A stretch of DNA of 45,256 nt from Clavulina sp. PMI_390 (Eukaryota > Basidiomycota > Agaricomycetes > Cantharellales > Hydnaceae): NCBI GenBank assembly GCA_015039315.1, contig WIDE01000060.1, positions 6,141-51,396 of the forward strand, written 5' to 3'. Under the pieces are notes generated by a model, which saw only the letters and a list, made by a program, of their open reading frames with translations, had not been told where the DNA came from and did no database searches. Position numbers and translations under genes: made by a program. Within the stretch, counting starts at the first letter, position 1. Every line of letters starts with the position of its first letter. This document shows, in pieces, positions 23,248 to 34,540 of this stretch.

Positions 23248-25837
23248 ATGTCCAAGGCAGGCGCAACGGTGCCTACGTTGGCCCTCATATTCAAATACAC
23301 GCCTGATGAGCTCAAGAAGAGCCAGGCGGCCGTCAGCAAAGAGTATGCCAGCTTGCTCAAAGCGTGTCAAGATGGCGGTCTCGTCATAGCTGGCAAGCGC
23401 TCCGGCAAGTCTGTAGGAACGCTCGTAGTCTTTGTGGACTGTCTCGATGAGGGAAGGAAAAACGCGCTGGTTAGCTGGGAGCAGTCAGTATTCATAATTC
23501 GTTCCATGGATTTGCCCACGAGCTCACAATCCTGACTGGGACTTTGGAACAGCGCTGTATCGAGCTCAACAGCCTCGGCGAATTCTGCGCTACCTGCGCC
23601 TACAGCCCAGGCTCAATCCCCATCCACTTTCTTGAGAGCCCTTCATACTTATTTGACTGCACCGAAAGCTCAGGGTGGATTGGGGATCACGCCCAAGTCG
23701 ACCACATATCCACACCTCGATGCTATTGTGTCGCCTCACCCAAAGGACTTCAAGAGCTCTTGGCTCTCCAAGCTCCCAAAGGACTTTAGCTTCGGTTACT
23801 CCGAGAAGGATATATTGGAAATTGGAGTCCAGGTTCGCATTTCTTCCTTGTCACGGTTGCCCACAACACAAAATCTCAACCTCCTATTATAGTATGGTGA
23901 ACCTGCAGCGCAATACTTTGCGTTCTTGACGCACTATGCCCGCTCCCTCGTCCTGCCATCAGTGATCGGCATCGGTCTATGGCGCGAATCGCCCGCGTTC
24001 GTTCAACACCCCGCATACAGCGCACTGTTGATTCTCTGGGCAATCGTCTTTATCGAGCAATGGCGCCAAAAGGCCCTGCGCCTCTCCGCCTCCCTCTCAG
24101 GCACAGCCGTCGCCACTTCGCGACCTGTGTCTGCGAACCCAGTCACGGATCTGGAGAAGAAGAATGAGAAGTGGTGGGTCGTCGAGGCTAAGACTCTCGT
24201 GACTATCCCGCTTGTGTTGGGTAGCGTTGCTGTTGTGTGCTTCAACATGACGGTCGCGTTCTTGCTCGAGGCTTTCGTTGCCAGGTTATATGGCGGACCC
24301 CTGAGTTTCCTTGCTGTGAGTTACATCCTTCTTTCTTTGGCAGACGTAAACCTCAACCAACTGAGGGTTTGTCTCTCGTTTATCTTTCGACGCGCTAGGG
24401 TCTCGTCCCGACGGTCTATAACATCCTCACTACCCCTCCCTTCGTCGCGATTTTCACCATGATTGCCAACAAAGTTACTACTTGGGAAGGTCATTCCACC
24501 CAACGCGGCCATGAGACCTCGCTGCTCTTCAAGCTGCTCCCAATCAACGCCACAGTTGCCTTCTATGCCCTAATCTTGAGCGCAGGCGTATATATCCCCT
24601 TCGGTGACGAGCTCATGTCGTTCTTCCACCTCGCTATCTTCCCATCATCGGGCTCTGAAGAGAAGGCTACGACTTCTTATTTGACGGCCTGGTGGAAATC
24701 TATCCCTGCTCCCCCACCTACTACGCCCGCCACTCGTCTGTCTGAGCAGATGTTCAGCTTCACGCTTGTGCTGCAACTCATCCCTCTCCTGATGGAGATT
24801 CTTGTTCCGTTCGTCATCAGGTTCGTTACGGCGAAGCTGGCAGAGATGAATAGCAAGAAGGATACCTCTGTGGTTGTGAAGAGTGAAGGGAACAGTGCCA
24901 ACGCCGAGCTGGTTGACAGGGTTGTTTATGAGGCGGGCCTGCCCACTCACCGTTTCTTCGGTACGCCTCAATCATTCTTTGCTGAGAAACTGCATCTAAT
25001 TTAACTTTCTGAAACATAGAGGACTACTTGACCATTGTTCTCCAGGTATCCCATATTCTATATAAATGACCTACCTACCTCTTTGCTAACTCCCTCACGC
25101 CATCGTAGTTTGGCTATGGTGTCATGTGGAGCACGACCTGGCCGCTCACACCAGCTGTGCTCATGCTTCTCGCTTTCATCAAGTTGCGGACTGATGCACT
25201 CAAGATCCTTGTGCATTACCAACGAACTGTCCCTACTCGCGGTGCTGCGGAGGCTGAAGGCGTCTGGGTCGGCGCTCTGGTAAGTATCTGTCTTCCCTTG
25301 TCAATCAGTGCCTCCCTCATCGCTATACTTTGATAGTCCACGATCACCTGGGCTGGAGCACTTACCAATGCCTTGCTCCTGGTCCTCATTGACCCACTCG
25401 TCAAGCTGTTCATTGCCGCCAAGGATGCTCGCCCCCATCGCTTCGACGTCCCTACATTAGTCAAGCGCGTCCACTCCATCAGCCCCACCTCGCTCGTCTC
25501 TCCCTCTGCCCTTGGCTCCCATTTCACCACGACCTTCCGCGATCTTACCGCGTCGGGTACAGAAGCTGCCGAGGAAGTCTTCTCCCCATTCGCCACGGCT
25601 GCTATCATCCTCCTTGCTTCATACGCTTATTTCATCGCTCAGGCATACATTCGACACCTCTTGGCGTCAGTTGCACAAGATGGCCAGCAGGCGACGACAT
25701 CGACGACTGTGGCGCCTGCATTGGGTGCCGTCAATGGCGTCGTGACGTCTGTTGTTGGAGCAAAGGGTCTTCAGGCAAGCGACGCATTTTGGGGGGAGGA
25801 TGAGGGCGAGAGCGAGATTATGAAGAAGACGATCTAA
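23248..25837 (+). CDS. Anoctamin/TMEM16 (Ist2-like) membrane protein
   Basis: Seven exons (23248-23483, 23553-23832, 23893-24315, 24399-24960, 25020-25045, 25109-25279, 25337-25837) give 732 residues, close to the fungal TMEM16 scramblases (about 735). The start is CCACCATGTCC, a good Kozak context. The N-terminal cytosolic domain includes LTAPKAQGGLGITP. The membrane part starts near FAFLTHYARSLVLPSVIGIG and includes NEKWWVVEAKTLVTIPLVLG, GLVPTVYNILTT.PF, EGHSTQRGHETSLLFKLLPI, EDYLTIVLQFGYGVMWSTTW PL and a C-terminal helix. ER or plasma-membrane location is expected. Members are Ca-activated lipid scramblases or, like Ist2, ER-plasma-membrane tethers. Several residues of the Ca site seem to be replaced (see findings), so scramblase activity is uncertain. 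Exon 5 has 26 nt. The gene is tail-to-tail with GH81 copy 1, 214 bp apart. Confidence 0.93.
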
Positions 25838-26051
25838 AAGCTTATAGATCGTGATATGAGTGACTATGAGACTCCTGCAAGTCGTCGTTTTGTCCCTCAG
25901 AGAGTAACACGTCCCGTGCCTGCTGTATCTCGCCCTAGTCTGGTTGATAATGGATTTTCTGGACACTTTGCAACTCCTGAAATTTTGATGGAACTGTATT
26001 CATGAACGATATACAGTACATGAATCCCCAAAGTAAACTAATCTCGATCGC

Positions 26052-29000
26052 TCACGACACAAATACAAATCCAGCACTATCAGACTCCGCAGCACCGCCG
26101 TTGATGAGATCCCCGTTCGAGCCCAGCGTGACGTACAAACCATTCGAGATGGCTTTGATCGAATACACCCCCGTCGCAGCGCCCACCTTCTGACGAATCA
26201 CGTACTGCTCCCACGTAGATGCCGTCGTGCGAGCCGCAGCAAGTGCGTCCACACCAGATTGATCAGCTGTCACGTACATGCTATTGGAGGTGGCGTAGAT
26301 CGTCCCAGCGTTGAGCAGCCATGCGAGATCAAAGGTCGTTGCGGACGCTGATGTCGTGGAAGCGACCAAATTGCTCGAAGAATCGAGCGTAACGTATGAG
26401 CCAGTGCTGGAAGCCTGGATTTTGTACGTGCCCACAGGATTAGACGGCATGCCGTTGCAGACACCACTCGCGCCAGGACGGGTAGCGATGTAGTAGAGTG
26501 TGTTAGTGTATGAGCTGCCGGTGCCCCAGCTGGCTAGGTTGGTTGAAAGGGTTGCCGCGGTACTTGGATTATAGTTGGAATAGGCATCATAAATGACACA
26601 CTTCCATTCGTCTCCGATAGTGGGATCCGTAAGCTCAGACTGGGCGTAGTTGTATACGTTGTTGGCCCAGGTCGCATTGACGGTCACTTCGTTCATGGGG
26701 GTGACAGGGAGCATCTGGATGGCGGCAATCTCTGATTTTTCGGAGCCCCAGAATCTATCATACGCTGTCAGTGGTCATAGTGAAACGACGAAGGGGATGG
26801 GACCTACAGCCATGCGCCGGCTTGCCAATCTTCAACATTGCCCATGGTGACCAAATCTCGCACCTCGGCCTCAGGGTAGGGCTGATCACGGTCTAGCATT
26901 GATCAATAGTGAGAAAGGCGAAATTATCCATCTCAGTTATTCGTATATGTTGACTAACCTGTTGAGCTAGAGTACGGGTTCAGCTGCCAATAGGTTTGTA
27001 CACCATGCTGTTCAGTGGCCAGGAGGAGACGGCACCAGTTGTAGATGTCGGTCTGGCCGGAAACATTGGCCCAAAGCGCGGCGCCTGGTTGAAGAAAGAT
27101 GGATATGAGGTGGGAAGGCGATCAGCGGGCTGAATCAAATGACTGACCGTAATAGCCATTGATAGCTTCACCAGAGGACTCCTGGTCACGACTTCCTGCG
27201 CCATTCGCAATCCCAGAAGCTATCAAATTGAAGCGTAAGAAATTAGTAGCGAAGCGGAAAAATATGCTAGCGAGCGATTGAACTTACCCCATGAGTGACC
27301 CGCGAACCAATCTCGATGGCGCACGATGGGGAAATAAGTATCGGAGCGGGATGGGTTCACGATGTCGCGAAGAAAAACGTTGATATAGCTCTTTTCTGAG
27401 CTCAACCAAGCGGAGTTGTATCTGAGTGCGATTATTGTAAGGGCTGTGTGAGCTGGAAAGAAGTTTTTCTTAAGCGTACTTGGCGATAATGGCCGCAGAA
27501 GTCAAGAAATAGCCGTAGTGGAAGTGATGGTCATTGTAGTATCCGTTCCCAAAATCGACGTTTCTGAATAATATAGAAATCTTCAATATATGAAGCGATG
27601 CTAATGGTGTGCATGATGCTTACACGTCGGTAGCCCCAGCCTTGTTGATGATTCCGCCCCACCCAGTCTCATATGCAGGGAGAATGGCAGAAGCAGAGCT
27701 GAACTAATACAAGAGGATAGTAAGCAATGGATCAACATGATACTGATCATAAGCTTACCCAGTATTGGAAGGACGCCTCCATATACGCAAGGACGTTGTT
27801 CAACACGCTGGTTTGGCCAAGGACCTCGGCAATCAGTCTATTGTTGATCAGAGAGTCGTTTAGTGCCTGGAATTAGCTTGATCCTGGTGGAAACTCACGC
27901 AAGACGGCCCGAGGCGGCCATTGCTCCTCCCCAATAATAGAAATCGCCTGGAACACTTGGCGAGCTCGAACTAAGGAGGCCTCCTTCGTAAGTAACACCC
28001 TTGATGAGAGTCGATGTGCATGAGGAGTCTGGTGCGCGAGGGGCATTCCATGTAATCTCGCTCAAAGTATACGACATTGTCCACACATTGCCAATATTAG
28101 CATACATGTAACCTAGAGTGCATGCGTAAGCAGCGAATATGGTACAGCGAGGATTGAGATGGGACTAACCTTTCGTGGTGAGATAATACAATGCAGTGGT
28201 GGCCTGAAGATTCAGGTTCGTCATTTTCTGACTAGAGGAGGAATCGGCTCTATGATGAGCCCCCAGTGCCTTATGAGCGCAAGTGCTGATACAACACATA
28301 CCGGTGGTGAGGGAAAGTGAGCATCAGCAGGCTGCTCGCGGAACCCGTTGTGGTCCACGTATACGTGAGGGTACCGGTGTCTCCGCTAGTACTAGCATCT
28401 ACGGTGAGAGCTATGGGGTATACAGTGTAGTGGGCATCGAGCAGGGTTGCATGAGAAGGATCCATGAGCTTGACCATTCTCAGGACGCCGCTGAATGTTG
28501 TCGATGCGGTAATTGTGGTTGTTGTAGCAGTAAGGGTGATTGAAGAAAGCGCATAGATGAGGTAGGTTCCGGAAGAATTCACCACTGTGAACTTGGTGCC
28601 AGTCGCGGAAGCTGTTGAGGCATGTCAGCCAACGCAAGAAACTAATATCCCTCAGATGACTCACTTCCAGAGCTGGTCACAGTCACTCCATTGAACGTCG
28701 TAATCTGGCCGTTGTAGCTGGTGATAAGTGGAGTAGCCGAGGCATACAGGAAAGTCATATAGGGTGAGCCAGGGACAAAGTACGTTGTCATTGTGCTGGT
28801 TCCTTGGAAGTATTGGACTTGGACGGTGTTAAAATCCTGGTGGTATAGCCATCGAATCAGCAAGTAGAGCGCGTGTGACCTTTAGTACAGTACCCAAGAG
28901 AGTGCTTTATGATTAGCAAAGGCTCCCGAGTGCTCCTTGAATCCAACTGCATAGTCAGTCTGAGTCGGTTGCTTGATGGAGGTACCATCAAATGTGCGGC

Positions 29001-29332
29001 CGGTAGACACGCCAAAGTTGACAGTGGAGTTGTCCAAATTGGATTGGTATGGGTAAGGGCCGGCAACAACCCTAAGGAAGAGCTTGAGATTTTGGGTGCG
29101 GTGTAACACTAATACCGACTCACGCCGTGCCGGGAGGTGCAGCAAAACCAGCCCACCAATCATCAGTCGGGTATGGAGGATTTGAACCAGCAAAGAAGGT
29201 TGAGATTGGAGGCGCATCGTTGGCAATATTTCCACCTGGAGTTCCAGGGTAGGTCGTGTCAATGGGACCAGGGATTGAGGCTGATGAACGCAGGACCCAT
29301 GACGACACCAAAAGGGCTGGAAGAGACCACAT
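26052..29332 (-). CDS. Secreted GH81 endo-beta-1,3-glucanase, copy 1, with C-terminal beta-trefoil-like module
   Basis: Hydrolyses internal beta-1,3-glucan bonds (fungal wall, laminarin). Fourteen exons sum to 841 residues: 29332-29124, 29071-28894, 28836-28665, 28611-28302, 28249-28170, 28112-27899, 27837-27759, 27703-27624, 27563-27480, 27421-27288, 27219-27148, 27084-26959, 26892-26808, 26754-26052. Residues 1-20 ([19 protein letters not shown]) are a signal peptide. The N-terminal beta-sandwich begins at [15 protein letters not shown]. The catalytic part has [15 protein letters not shown] with Asp452, and [14 protein letters not shown] with Glu527 and Glu531, four apart as in characterised GH81 acids. 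[16 protein letters not shown] end motifs follow. From about residue 715 a repeated [34 protein letters not shown] module is appended. No GPI signal is seen. Confidence 0.95.
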
Positions 29333-30516
29333 GATTCGAACCTTGGCGGGGGGAGTAGAGTAGAAGGCTCACCCAGCAGTTTTAAGTAGTAAACGCGAGT
29401 GGGGATGTGACGGTCTCGGAGTGGAAGCCACGAACCACTTTCTAATCTGAGTTACTACTTTGCTTCCGATAAGCTCTAATTTAAGTCACCAGCAAGATTG
29501 TTGAATGCCTGAGAATCGACCAATATGTTCAATCAGCTGCTCTGGCGGTGCGCAGATAGCACAAATGACGTGAACACTGGTCATTCTGGCAAAGTCAATA
29601 TAGGAAGTGAGGGATCTTTGTAGCCCATCGTAACATTTTTTATTCAGTAAAACTGTGCATTCCCGTAGAACTCTTTTATCTCGACCTAAGTCTCTTTCTT
29701 CCGCACGAGGTGAAGAAATGTCGGTGAATATTGGCGGCGGATGCCCCGATCAGCTCTGTTTTGTATCCCCCGCTCTGGTCAGCAGACAGCGAAAATTATT
29801 GCAGCAATTAGAGGTTCATTCTTTTGAAAGATGCCGTCGAGACGTTGGAATGCACCGAAGGTGTGAGTTTCCGAGTGATGTATGAACCGGTAGCGGCGGC
29901 AAGTGCCAGGTCCCCACCTGTTCTAATAATAGATTGGCCAGTTGGAGACTCATGATGAGCTGCTCATTGCTCACAAGATTTAAATCTTAACACCTCTCCG
30001 GGAAATAATAGTCTACGTACAATTCCTCGGGATAAACTTTGAGTACCTGGGGCACGGCCACTCTAGGGTGTTTCTCACAGGGAGCTGAAGGCTATGATGA
30101 TCTTAGTTGCCAAGGAAGTTAATCCGCTAGATGGGAGAAGCGATGAGTTTAATTATCCAGTCAATACTAAGGAGGCCAGTCCAGTGGTACGGAAGAGGTA
30201 TATACGATTTATCTTGTGGTTATCACGCCGCCCTGTGCCTCGCATGCAGCCAACATGATTACTTATCGCTCCTGAGGTGGCAGGCAGGTCAGACTTACGA
30301 TATATTCCGTGTTCACTAGTGGTGAGATAAAGCCAATAGAGTAGAGCAGCGATTGGTCGCCCAGCAAGTGACACTTTCTGGATGTGATGCATACCAGATC
30401 CGGGCCCGAAGACAGTGCGGAACATTCATTGGAAAGGGATAAAGAATGACAGGACTTTATTTCCAGACGATGTACTCGAACAGATGAACCCCAAAGAAAA
30501 TCAACCTAGTGGTCTG
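29333..30516. promoter_or_regulatory. Promoter of GH81 copy 1 and 3' flank of GH81 copy 2
   Basis: This 1.18 kb region contains no supported gene. The block 29675-29850 is a diverged copy of 34137-34320. Both start about 340 bp upstream of their glucanase ATG, showing that the tandem duplication included the promoter. Shared landmarks are TCTCGACC/TTTCGACG, CTTCCG, TCGGTGAATA, GCCCCGATCAG and TGGTCAGCAG...ATTATTGCAG.AATTAG. Confidence 0.6.
29675..29850 (-). repeat. Duplicated upstream block of GH81 copy 1
   Basis: Diverged direct copy of 34137-34320, located 343 bp upstream of the ATG at 29332. The conserved cores GCCCCGATCAG and TGGTCAGCAG are candidates for regulatory sites kept after duplication. 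Confidence 0.6.
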
Positions 30517-33500
30517 TTACACGAACTTGAACCCTGCACTGGCAGACTCGGTGGCGCCGCCGTTGATGAGGGTGCCGCCTGAGCCAAGCGTAACGTACAG
30601 ACCGTTCGAAATGGCCTTAATAGAGTACACACCCGTCGCAGCCCCAACCTTCTGACGAATAACAAACTGCTCCCACGTCGACGCCGTCGTGCGAGCTGCG
30701 GAGAGAGCGTCCGTACCGGCCTGGTCAGCAGTTACATACATGCTATTAGAAGTAGCGTAGATCGTTCCGGCGTTGAGCAACCATGCGAGATTGAATGTTG
30801 TCGCTGACGCAGATGTGGTAGAGGCAACCAGGTTGTTTGAGCTGAGGGTAACGTATGACCCGCTGCTGACAGCCTGGATCTTGTAGGTGCCCACAGGATT
30901 AGATGGCATGCCGTTGCAGACGCCGCTCGCGCCAGGACGAGTAGCGATGTAGTAGAGTGTGTTGGTGTAAGAGTTGCCAGAGCCCCAGCTCGCCAAGTTA
31001 GTTGAGAGACTTGCCGCGGCGCTCGGGTTGTAGTTGGAATAGGCATCGTAGATGACACACTTCCATTCATCACCGATAGTGGGATCCGTGAGCTCAGACT
31101 GAGCGTAGTTGAATACATTGTTAGCCCAGGTCGGGTTGACGGTCACCTCATTTATGGGGGTGACGGGGAGCATTTGGATTGCTGCAATCTCTGATTTCTC
31201 AGAACCCCAGAACCTATCATTATGACGGACAGACTATGTCAGTAGTGCAGTGAACAGAGGAAGAGCGTGGAACCTACAGCCATGCACCAGATTGCCAATC
31301 CTCCACGTTCCCCATAGTGACTAAGTTTCTCACAGCGGGCTCGGGGTAGGGTTGATCACGGTCTGTAGCCAATGCGGTAGGTAAATGTCAGCTTATCCAT
31401 CAAGTTCCATACGCTGTGGCGACGGACCAGTAGAGCTAGAGGAAGGATTCATCTGCCAATAGGTCTGGACACCATGCTGTTCAGTAGCGATGAGGAGACG
31501 GCACCAATTGTAGATGTCAGTCTGGCCGGTAACATTGGCCCAGAGAGCGGCACCTGCGCGGATAACGGCCGGCTCAGATAGGGTATATTACTTCTGAGGT
31601 TTGAGATATTACGCTTACCGTAATAACCATTGATAGCTTCACCCGAGGACTCTTGATCACGGCTGCCCGCTCCGTTGGCAATCCCAGACGCTAGTAGGAA
31701 CGAAAGAAAGGCTCAGCTATGAGCAAAAAAAATCCGAGCAAGGGGGGCGTTTACCCCAAGAGTGCCCCGCAAACCAGTCTCGATGACGAACGATCGGGAA
31801 ATAGGGGTCCGACCGGGAAGGGTTCACAATGTCACGAAGGAAGCCGTTGATGTAGCTCTTTTCAGAGTTCATCCAGCTTGGGTTGTACCTGAGATAACGT
31901 ATCAATATCATGACTGGGCAGCAAACTTGATTGAACACACTTAGCGATGATTGCGGCGGCAGTGAGGAAATAACCGTAATGGAAGTGATGGTCATTGTAG
32001 TAGCCATTGCCGAAATCAACATATCTGAATAAGCGAGTATCCTTTTTCTTCAGAATGAGAACCTGTGTCACCCTGCGAAATGGAACGCACACGTTATTAT
32101 ACCCAGCCTTATTGATGATCCCGCCCCACCCGGTCTCATATGCAGCCAGAATGGCAGAAGAGGAGCTGAACTAATATCCAGACCACACAGTAAGTACAAT
32201 TCCTCAGAATCTACGCATCGAACTCACCCAGGATTGGAAGGACGCAACCATGTACGAAACGATATTATTAACCACGCTTGTTTGGCCAAGGACTTCCGCG
32301 ATCAGCCTGTTGAGTATGACGAACGGTCAGCCATTTGACAGTCATAACATGGAAGGCTGACTATTACTCACGCAAGGCGACCTTGGGCGGCCATCGCGCC
32401 TCCCCAGTAGTAGAAATCTCCTGGAACGCTCGGAGAACTCGAGCTGACAAGACCACCCTCATAAGTCACGCCCTTGATGAGGGTCGACGTGCACGACGAA
32501 TCTGGCGCGCGAGGTGCATTCCAGGTAATTGTGCTGAGCGTGTACGACATGGTCCAAACGTTTCCAATATTAGCATACATGTAGCCTAGTATATGGAAAT
32601 GAAAGGTTGGTAGGAAGCGGTCAGTATAAAAGGCGAAGACGAACCTTTGGTGGTGAGATAGTACAACGCTGTGGTGGCCTGGAGATTTAGGTTTGTCATT
32701 TTCTGGCTGGATGGATTAGGTAGATGATCAGGCTAGTGGTCCGTGGATGCCAATATATAGATCATGCGTACCGGTGGTGTGGGAAGGTGAGCATCAGCAA
32801 GTTGCTCGCAGTACCCGTTGTGGTCCATGTGTATGTGAGGGTGCCAGTGTTGCCACTAGTAGTAGCACCCACGGTGAGAGCGGTAGGGTACACGGTGTAG
32901 TGGGCATCAAGTAACGTAGCATGAGAAGGGTCGGTGAGTTTGACCATTCTCAACACGCCATTGAACGTGGCCGATGCGGTGATAGTGGTGGGAGTCGCTG
33001 TCAACGTGATTGAGGAAAGGGCGTAAATGAGATAGGTCCCGGAAGAGTTCACTACTGTGAACTTGGTACCAGTGGCCGAAGCTGCCCAACCAATGTCAGT
33101 CAGTCATCGCGCGAGGCTCCTGGCACACATAACTCACTTCCTGAAGTAGTCACAGTGACTCCATTGAACGTAGTAATCTGTCCGTTGTAGCTGGTGATAA
33201 GAGGCGTAGCTGAGGCATACAAGAAAGTCATGTAGGGCGAGCCGGGCACAAAGTACGTGGTCATAGTGCTCGTTCCCTGGAAGTATTGGACTTGGACCGT
33301 ATTAAAATCCTGAATAGACCATCAGCTTGGCTGACCGGTTAGGCCTGATAACATTTTGATCTTACCCAAGAGAGTGCTTTATGGTTGGCGAAGGCTCCAG
33401 AATGCTCCTTGAAACCAACTCCATAGTCGGTTTGAGTCGGCTGCTTGATAGACGTACCATCGAATGTACGACTAGTAGAGACACCGAAGTTGACTGTAGA

Positions 33501-33801
33501 GTTCTGGAGGTTGGACTGGTATGGGTAAGGACCAGCGACCACACTGCTCAAGAGCTTGAGTTGTTGGGATATGGTAGAATGCTCTCATAACTCACGCTGT
33601 CCCAGGGGTAGCAGCGAAACCAGACCACCAGTCATCAGTGGGATATGGGGGACTCGATCCAGCAAAGAAAGATGCAACTGGAGGTGCGTCGTTGGCAATA
33701 TTGCCACCAGGAGTTCCAGGATAGGCCGTGTCAATTGGACCAGGGATTGCCAATGAGCTCAAGGCCCACGACGACACCAACAAGGCGGGGAGAGACCACA
33801 T
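30517..33801 (-). CDS. Secreted GH81 endo-beta-1,3-glucanase, copy 2, with C-terminal beta-trefoil-like module
   Basis: Tandem paralogue of the gene at 26052-29332. Fourteen exons in the same phases give 832 residues: 33801-33596, 33543-33366, 33309-33138, 33081-32772, 32706-32645, 32585-32372, 32306-32228, 32170-32091, 32024-31941, 31888-31755, 31690-31619, 31553-31428, 31362-31278, 31213-30517. The signal peptide is [18 protein letters not shown]. The catalytic residues are kept: Asp near 445 in [15 protein letters not shown], and Glu near 520 and 524 in [14 protein letters not shown]. Nine exon lengths are identical to copy 1. Exon 5 is 18 nt shorter because its acceptor moved, and exons 1 and 14 are shorter by 3 and 6 nt. 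The C-terminal repeat module is present. The frame is open upstream to 33957; the ATG at 33801 is chosen from the signal peptide and copy 1. No break is seen. Confidence 0.95.
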
Positions 33802-34540
33802 ATTGCGAGCCTCAGCGATGGAGGAGGAGTGGAGCTCTCGTCGAGCATTCTTAAATAGCCAAGAAAAGTGAAGGTCTCCCAGTTGCGGAGTCGAGGGTAA
33901 TGATAAACTCTGAATACTGCTTTGCCTCCGATGAGAACTGAGTTGAATGATCAACATGATAACTGAATACCTCTGAATTCGCCAATATTCTGTACGAGCT
34001 ACCCTTGCGGCACACAGATAGTCCAGACGGCAGGCATATTCGTCGGCCGTGCCAAGTCACTGCAAGAGGTGGGAGAGATTCGAAGTTCTTGGCAGCAAAT
34101 GTTTATACAATATAGACGTGATTGGCCATAGAATAGTTTATTTCGACGGAGGTCTCGTTCTTCCGGGTGCTGTAAGGAAATTTCGGTGAATAATGACGGC
34201 GCAGGCCCCGATCAGTGCCACATTTTGGCAACGCCGCTGTGGTCAGCAGGTTGCAAATATTATTGCAGTAATTAGCGTTGCATTTAGAGTTCCTTTCCTG
34301 AAAGCTTGGCGTTGAGAACATCTAAAATCACTAGATGCGTGATGCTTTCGTGTAGATTGAGTTGCGAGAACTGGGGATGTTGCCAAAACAAATGTATACA
34401 CCATGAGATTGCTAAGGGATAATAAAAATACATATGCAAGGATTGATTATGTGAAGGCATAATCCAAATGCGAGGGTAATAACTTAAATAAGATAAGAGG
34501 GAAGATGCGAATGCGAATACTACCAGTCAATGTGAGTTAC
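33802..34540. other. Upstream region of GH81 copy 2 and 3' flank of the coiled-coil gene
   Basis: This 739-bp region has no supported gene. It contains the duplicated block 34137-34320. The last 200 bp (34320-34540) are AT-rich and hold nothing recognisable. Confidence 0.5.
34137..34320 (-). repeat. Duplicated upstream block of GH81 copy 2
   Basis: Diverged direct copy of 29675-29850, 336 bp upstream of the ATG at 33801. It shares TCGGTGAATA, GCCCCGATCAG and TGGTCAGCAG in the same order. Confidence 0.6.

Noticed and set aside
33802..33957. In-frame N-terminal extension of GH81 copy 2 from an ATG at 33957
   Set aside because: It would bury the signal peptide, has no counterpart in copy 1 and contains no plausible secretory or domain sequence; the ATG at 33801 matches copy 1.
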